NCBI GenBank assembly: GCA_016937715.1
Contig: JAFGWA010000075.1
Coordinates: 1-34,642 of the forward strand
DNA from: Candidatus Goldiibacteriota bacterium
GTDB lineage: Bacteria; Oederibacteriota; PGYV01
Direction of reading: 5' to 3'
DNA length: 34,642 nucleotides
The position numbers and the translations under genes were made by a program. Shown here piece by piece: positions 32,365 through 34,642 of the stretch. Under the pieces are notes generated by a model. The model made no database searches. It was not told the origin of the DNA and saw only the letters and a program-made list of their open reading frames with translations. Within the stretch, counting starts at the first letter, position 1. The number at the start of each line of letters is the position of its first letter.

Positions 32365-34642
32365 CTATCTATAAACATAAACCTTACTAATATTTTTAAT
32401 TATCCTTGCAGTATTTACGTCTTTATATGTTATTACCGCAATATATATTCCCGAAGACACCCTTGTTCCGGATACCGTCTTCATATCCCATTCAAAATCC
32501 AGCGAATTCAAGGTGTAATGACGTATAATTTCCCCTCTTAAATTGTAAATTTTCACCTTAATCCATTCGGCATCCGCTACAGCACCGGTAAACCTGATAT
32601 TATTCTTATCATAAACTATCCGCAGATCCTGAATTCCGGGTGCATTTTCCAGTATCACAGAGAACAATTTAATCAGAGTATATTCATTTCCATTGTTATC
32701 AACCGAAACAATTTTCGCAGTATAATTACCTGTAGGGGCCGAAACGCCGTCTTTATCTTTTCCATCCCATATGCCTATCAGCCTGCCTTTACCTTCACGG
32801 AATTCAAGCAGCGAAGTGCCTCTGTTTATAAACGGGTCCTGTGAAAGATAACTTTGATGTACCGCTTCGTCATTTCCCTGTTCAGCAAGCGTTGATACAA
32901 GCCTTCCGCTGCTGTCGTATACAGTAATTTTCACTTTATAATCAAGTATTATAACAGGTGTTACAGTAGGAGTAATACTGCACGTTGCCGTGTAATATAT
33001 TTCCGGAGTATTTGAAACAGTCTGCGTTGCGGTCCGCGTTACAGTAGGCGTTATCGTGCCTGTTACAGTAAGGATATCAGCCGGCGTATCTGTTGATGTC
33101 TGCGTATTTGTAAAAGTGGCTGACGGCGTAGCCGTTTCTGTAACCGTCCAAGTAATCGTATCTGTTACTGTCTGAGTGGACGTCATAGTGACTGTCTCCG
33201 TTACAGTTTCAGTCATTGTCCCGGCTGCGGTTTCAGTCGTTGTCTGTGTAGCGGTTTCAGTCATAGTTTCTGTTACTGTCTGCGTCACGGTTTCGGTTGC
33301 CGTTTCTGATGTTGTATAAGTAGCAGTTTCTGTACCTGTCTCAGTTCCGGTTTCAGTTGCAGTCTGTGTTGCAGTCTGTGTTGCAGTCTGTGTGGCAGTC
33401 TGTGTGGCAGTCTGTGTGGCAGTCTCCGTTGCTGTCTGAGTAGTAGTTTCTGTAACCGACTCAGTTACAGTGCCTGTCCCGGTTATCGTTTCCGTTGCTG
33501 TCTGCGTCGCAGTTTCTGTCATAGCCTCAGTAGATGTTTCAGTTACTGTTTCTGTTGCTGTTTGAGTGGTTGTCTCTGTTACTGTCTGAGTCGCAGTCTC
33601 CGTTACAGACTCAGTGGATGTTTCAGTTACTGTCTCTGTTGCTGTCTGTGTAGCGGTTTCCGTTACAGACGCAGTGGATGTTTCTGTTATAGTCTCTGTC
33701 GTTGTCTGTGTGTTTGTATCTGTCATTGTCTCGGTTATAGTCTGAGTAGCAGTCTCTGTTACAGACGCAGTGGCTGTTTTAGTATTTGTCTCTGTCGTTG
33801 TATCGGTTATAGTCTCTGTAACAGTCTCCGTTACAGACTCAGTAGACGTTTCAGTTACAGTCTCTGTTGCTGTCTGTGTGGTTGTTTCTGTTACAGACGC
33901 AGTAGATGTTTCAGTTACTGTCTCTGTTGCTGTTTGAGTGGTTGTCTCTGTTGCGGTCTGAGTAGCAGTCTCTGTTACAGACTCAGTAGACGTTTCAGTT
34001 ACTGTCTCTGTTGCTGTTTGAGTGGTTGTCTCTGTTGCGGTCTGAGTTGCGGTCTGAGTAGCAGTCTCCGTTACAGACTCAGTAGATGTTTCAGTTACTG
34101 TTTCAGTTACTGTTTGAGTAGTTGTCTCAGTCATTGTCTCTGTTACGGTCTGAGTAGCAGTCTCTGTTACAGACTCAGTAGATGTTTCAGTTACTGTTTC
34201 TGTTGCTGTTTGAGTAGTTGTCTCAGTCATTGTCTCTGTTGCGGTCTGAGTAGCAGTCTCTGTTAAAGACGCAGTAGACGTTTCAGTTACTGTCTCGGTT
34301 GTTGTTTTTGTGGTTGTTTCTGTTACAGACGCAGTAGACGTTTTAGTTACTGTCTCTGTTGCTGTCTGTGTAGTTGTTTCTGTTACAGACGCAGTAGATG
34401 TTTCTGTTACTGTTTGAGTAGTTGTCTCAGTCATTGTCTCTGTTACGGTCTGAGTAGCAGTCTCTGTTACAGACTCAGTAGATGTTCCAGTTACTGTTTC
34501 TGTTGCTGTTTGAGTAGTTGTCTCAGTCATTGTCTCTGTTGCGGTCTGAGTAGCAGTCTCTGTTACAGACGCAGTGGCTGTTTCAGTTACAGTCTCTGTT
34601 GCTGTCTGTGTGGCTGTCGCGGTTATTGTCTCAGTTGCCGTC
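32365..34642 (-). CDS. Giant Thr-rich repeat surface protein with FlgD-like Ig C-terminus (5' end outside window)
   Basis: The reading frame stays open to the right edge of the window, so the N-terminus and any signal peptide are missing; at least 758 residues are present. Residues covering roughly the first 560 follow a strict (Thr/Ser)-x alternation, with x mostly Glu, Ala, Val or Gln (TETATQTVTETMTETTTQ-like). The last ~196 residues are folded: 'VKITVYDSSGRLVSTLAEQG', an FlgD-like Ig module with 'GIWDGKDKDGVSAPTGNYTA', then a second beta module ending in 'SGIYIAVITYKDVNTARIIK', similar in style to C-terminal sorting/Ig domains of secreted proteins. It is probably exported and anchored, with the Thr-rich stalk open to O-glycosylation. 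An ATG at 34530 exists inside the repeat but is not a credible start. Confidence 0.85.
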   Translation of the reverse strand, partial: TATETITATATQTATETVTETATASVTETATQTATETMTETTTQTATETVTGTSTESVTETATQTVTETMTETTTQTVTETSTASVTETTTQTATETVTKTSTASVTETTTKTTTETVTETSTASLTETATQTATETMTETTTQTATETVTETSTESVTETATQTVTETMTETTTQTVTETVTETSTESVTETATQTATQTATETTTQTATETVTETSTESVTETATQTATETTTQTATETVTETSTASVTETTTQTATETVTETSTESVTETVTETITDTTTETNTKTATASVTETATQTITETMTDTNTQTTTETITETSTASVTETATQTATETVTETSTESVTETATQTVTETTTQTATETVTETSTEAMTETATQTATETITGTGTVTESVTETTTQTATETATQTATQTATQTATQTATQTATETGTETGTETATYTTSETATETVTQTVTETMTETATQTTTETAAGTMTETVTETVTMTSTQTVTDTITWTVTETATPSATFTNTQTSTDTPADILTVTGTITPTVTRTATQTVSNTPEIYYTATCSITPTVTPVIILDYKVKITVYDSSGRLVSTLAEQGNDEAVHQSYLSQDPFINRGTSLLEFREGKGRLIGIWDGKDKDGVSAPTGNYTAKIVSVDNNGNEYTLIKLFSVILENAPGIQDLRIVYDKNNIRFTGAVADAEWIKVKIYNLRGEIIRHYTLNSLDFEWDMKTVSGTRVSSGIYIAVITYKDVNTARIIKNISKVYVYR
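32956..34642 (-). repeat. 6-bp/12-bp periodic repeat encoding the Thr-x stalk
   Basis: The DNA has a six-base period (one Thr codon plus one variable codon). Superimposed are larger units, each ending in an STESV or STASV motif, with lengths of 20, 24, 28 or 32 residues, nearly always multiples of four residues (12 bp). Near 33355-33430 a 12-bp unit (GCAGTCTGTGTT-like) is repeated almost perfectly six times. The repeat is least regular toward the folded C-terminus (32956-33180), and it continues past the window edge. Lengths in 12-bp steps point to slippage or unequal recombination. Confidence 0.9.

Noticed and set aside
33562-34266. Long Cys-rich open frame on the plus strand
   Set aside because: It is the antisense reading of the six-base Thr-x repeat; its Cys/Ser/Leu/Arg periodicity is a mirror of the repeat and it has no ribosome binding site or known fold.
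34530-34642. Start codon of the repeat protein at 34530
   Set aside because: The same frame and the same Thr-x pattern continue without stop to the window edge, so the true start lies outside.

Overview
The window is an AT-rich bacterial chromosome segment, densely packed with genes. It looks like a diderm (outer-membrane) organism from an uncultivated or poorly sampled phylum. The signs of an outer membrane are a PorV-like barrel protein, a lipoprotein, and the TIGR03545/TIGR03546 pair, a family I recall only from bacteria with outer membranes. It also carries a PolC-type replicase, HPr kinase, YvcK, sigma-54 and FlgD-like Ig C-terminal domains on surface proteins. That mix does not fit ordinary Firmicutes or Proteobacteria. 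A candidate phylum of the Goldbacteria/Omnitrophota kind is possible, but this is a guess from gene style and not a demonstrated placement. There are no insertion sequences, phage genes or CRISPR arrays.

Left part (1-9.9 kb). A small operon encodes a DUF502 membrane protein, a PilZ protein and a small protein made of two duplicated segments. It ends in a 21-copy heptamer repeat array with a few inverted copies. Then come, on the minus strand, an orphan tryptophan synthase beta chain (TrpB2 type) and a PorV-like protein; on the plus strand, a tRNA-Leu(CAA) with a near-consensus promoter, a second PilZ protein and a DUF2723/TPR membrane protein. A MerR-GGDEF regulator is divergent from a rhodanese-MauE pair, with a perfect 12-bp inverted repeat between their promoters. 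Two PilZ proteins plus a (degenerate) GGDEF protein point to c-di-GMP signalling.

Middle part (9.9-18.9 kb, minus strand). A glycosyltransferase, an inositol-monophosphatase-like protein and a lipoprotein form one unit with its own promoter. Upstream lie a transglutaminase-like protein, a GT39-like membrane glycosyltransferase and polC, with overlapping or tightly spaced genes. This PolC has intact PHP, zinc-finger and polymerase motifs but lacks the 3'-5' exonuclease domain normally inserted in the PHP domain.

Right part (18.9-32.3 kb, minus strand). A run of tightly packed genes reads bioY, rpoN, hpf, ptsN, hprK, yvcK, mannose-family PTS IIA-IIB-IIC-IID, HPr, enzyme I, galU, TIGR03546, TIGR03545. 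It joins a complete phosphorelay (EI, HPr, IIABCD) to its regulators (HprK acting on HPr Ser47, and PtsN), to sigma-54, ribosome hibernation, the YvcK carbon/cell-wall factor and UDP-glucose synthesis. It looks like a nutrient-sensing and envelope control module. Promoters are visible before bioY and hpf.

Right edge. A gene running off the window encodes a protein with about 560 residues of strictly alternating Thr/Ser-x dipeptides, followed by FlgD-like Ig domains: probably a giant secreted surface protein, possibly exported together with PorV-like partners.
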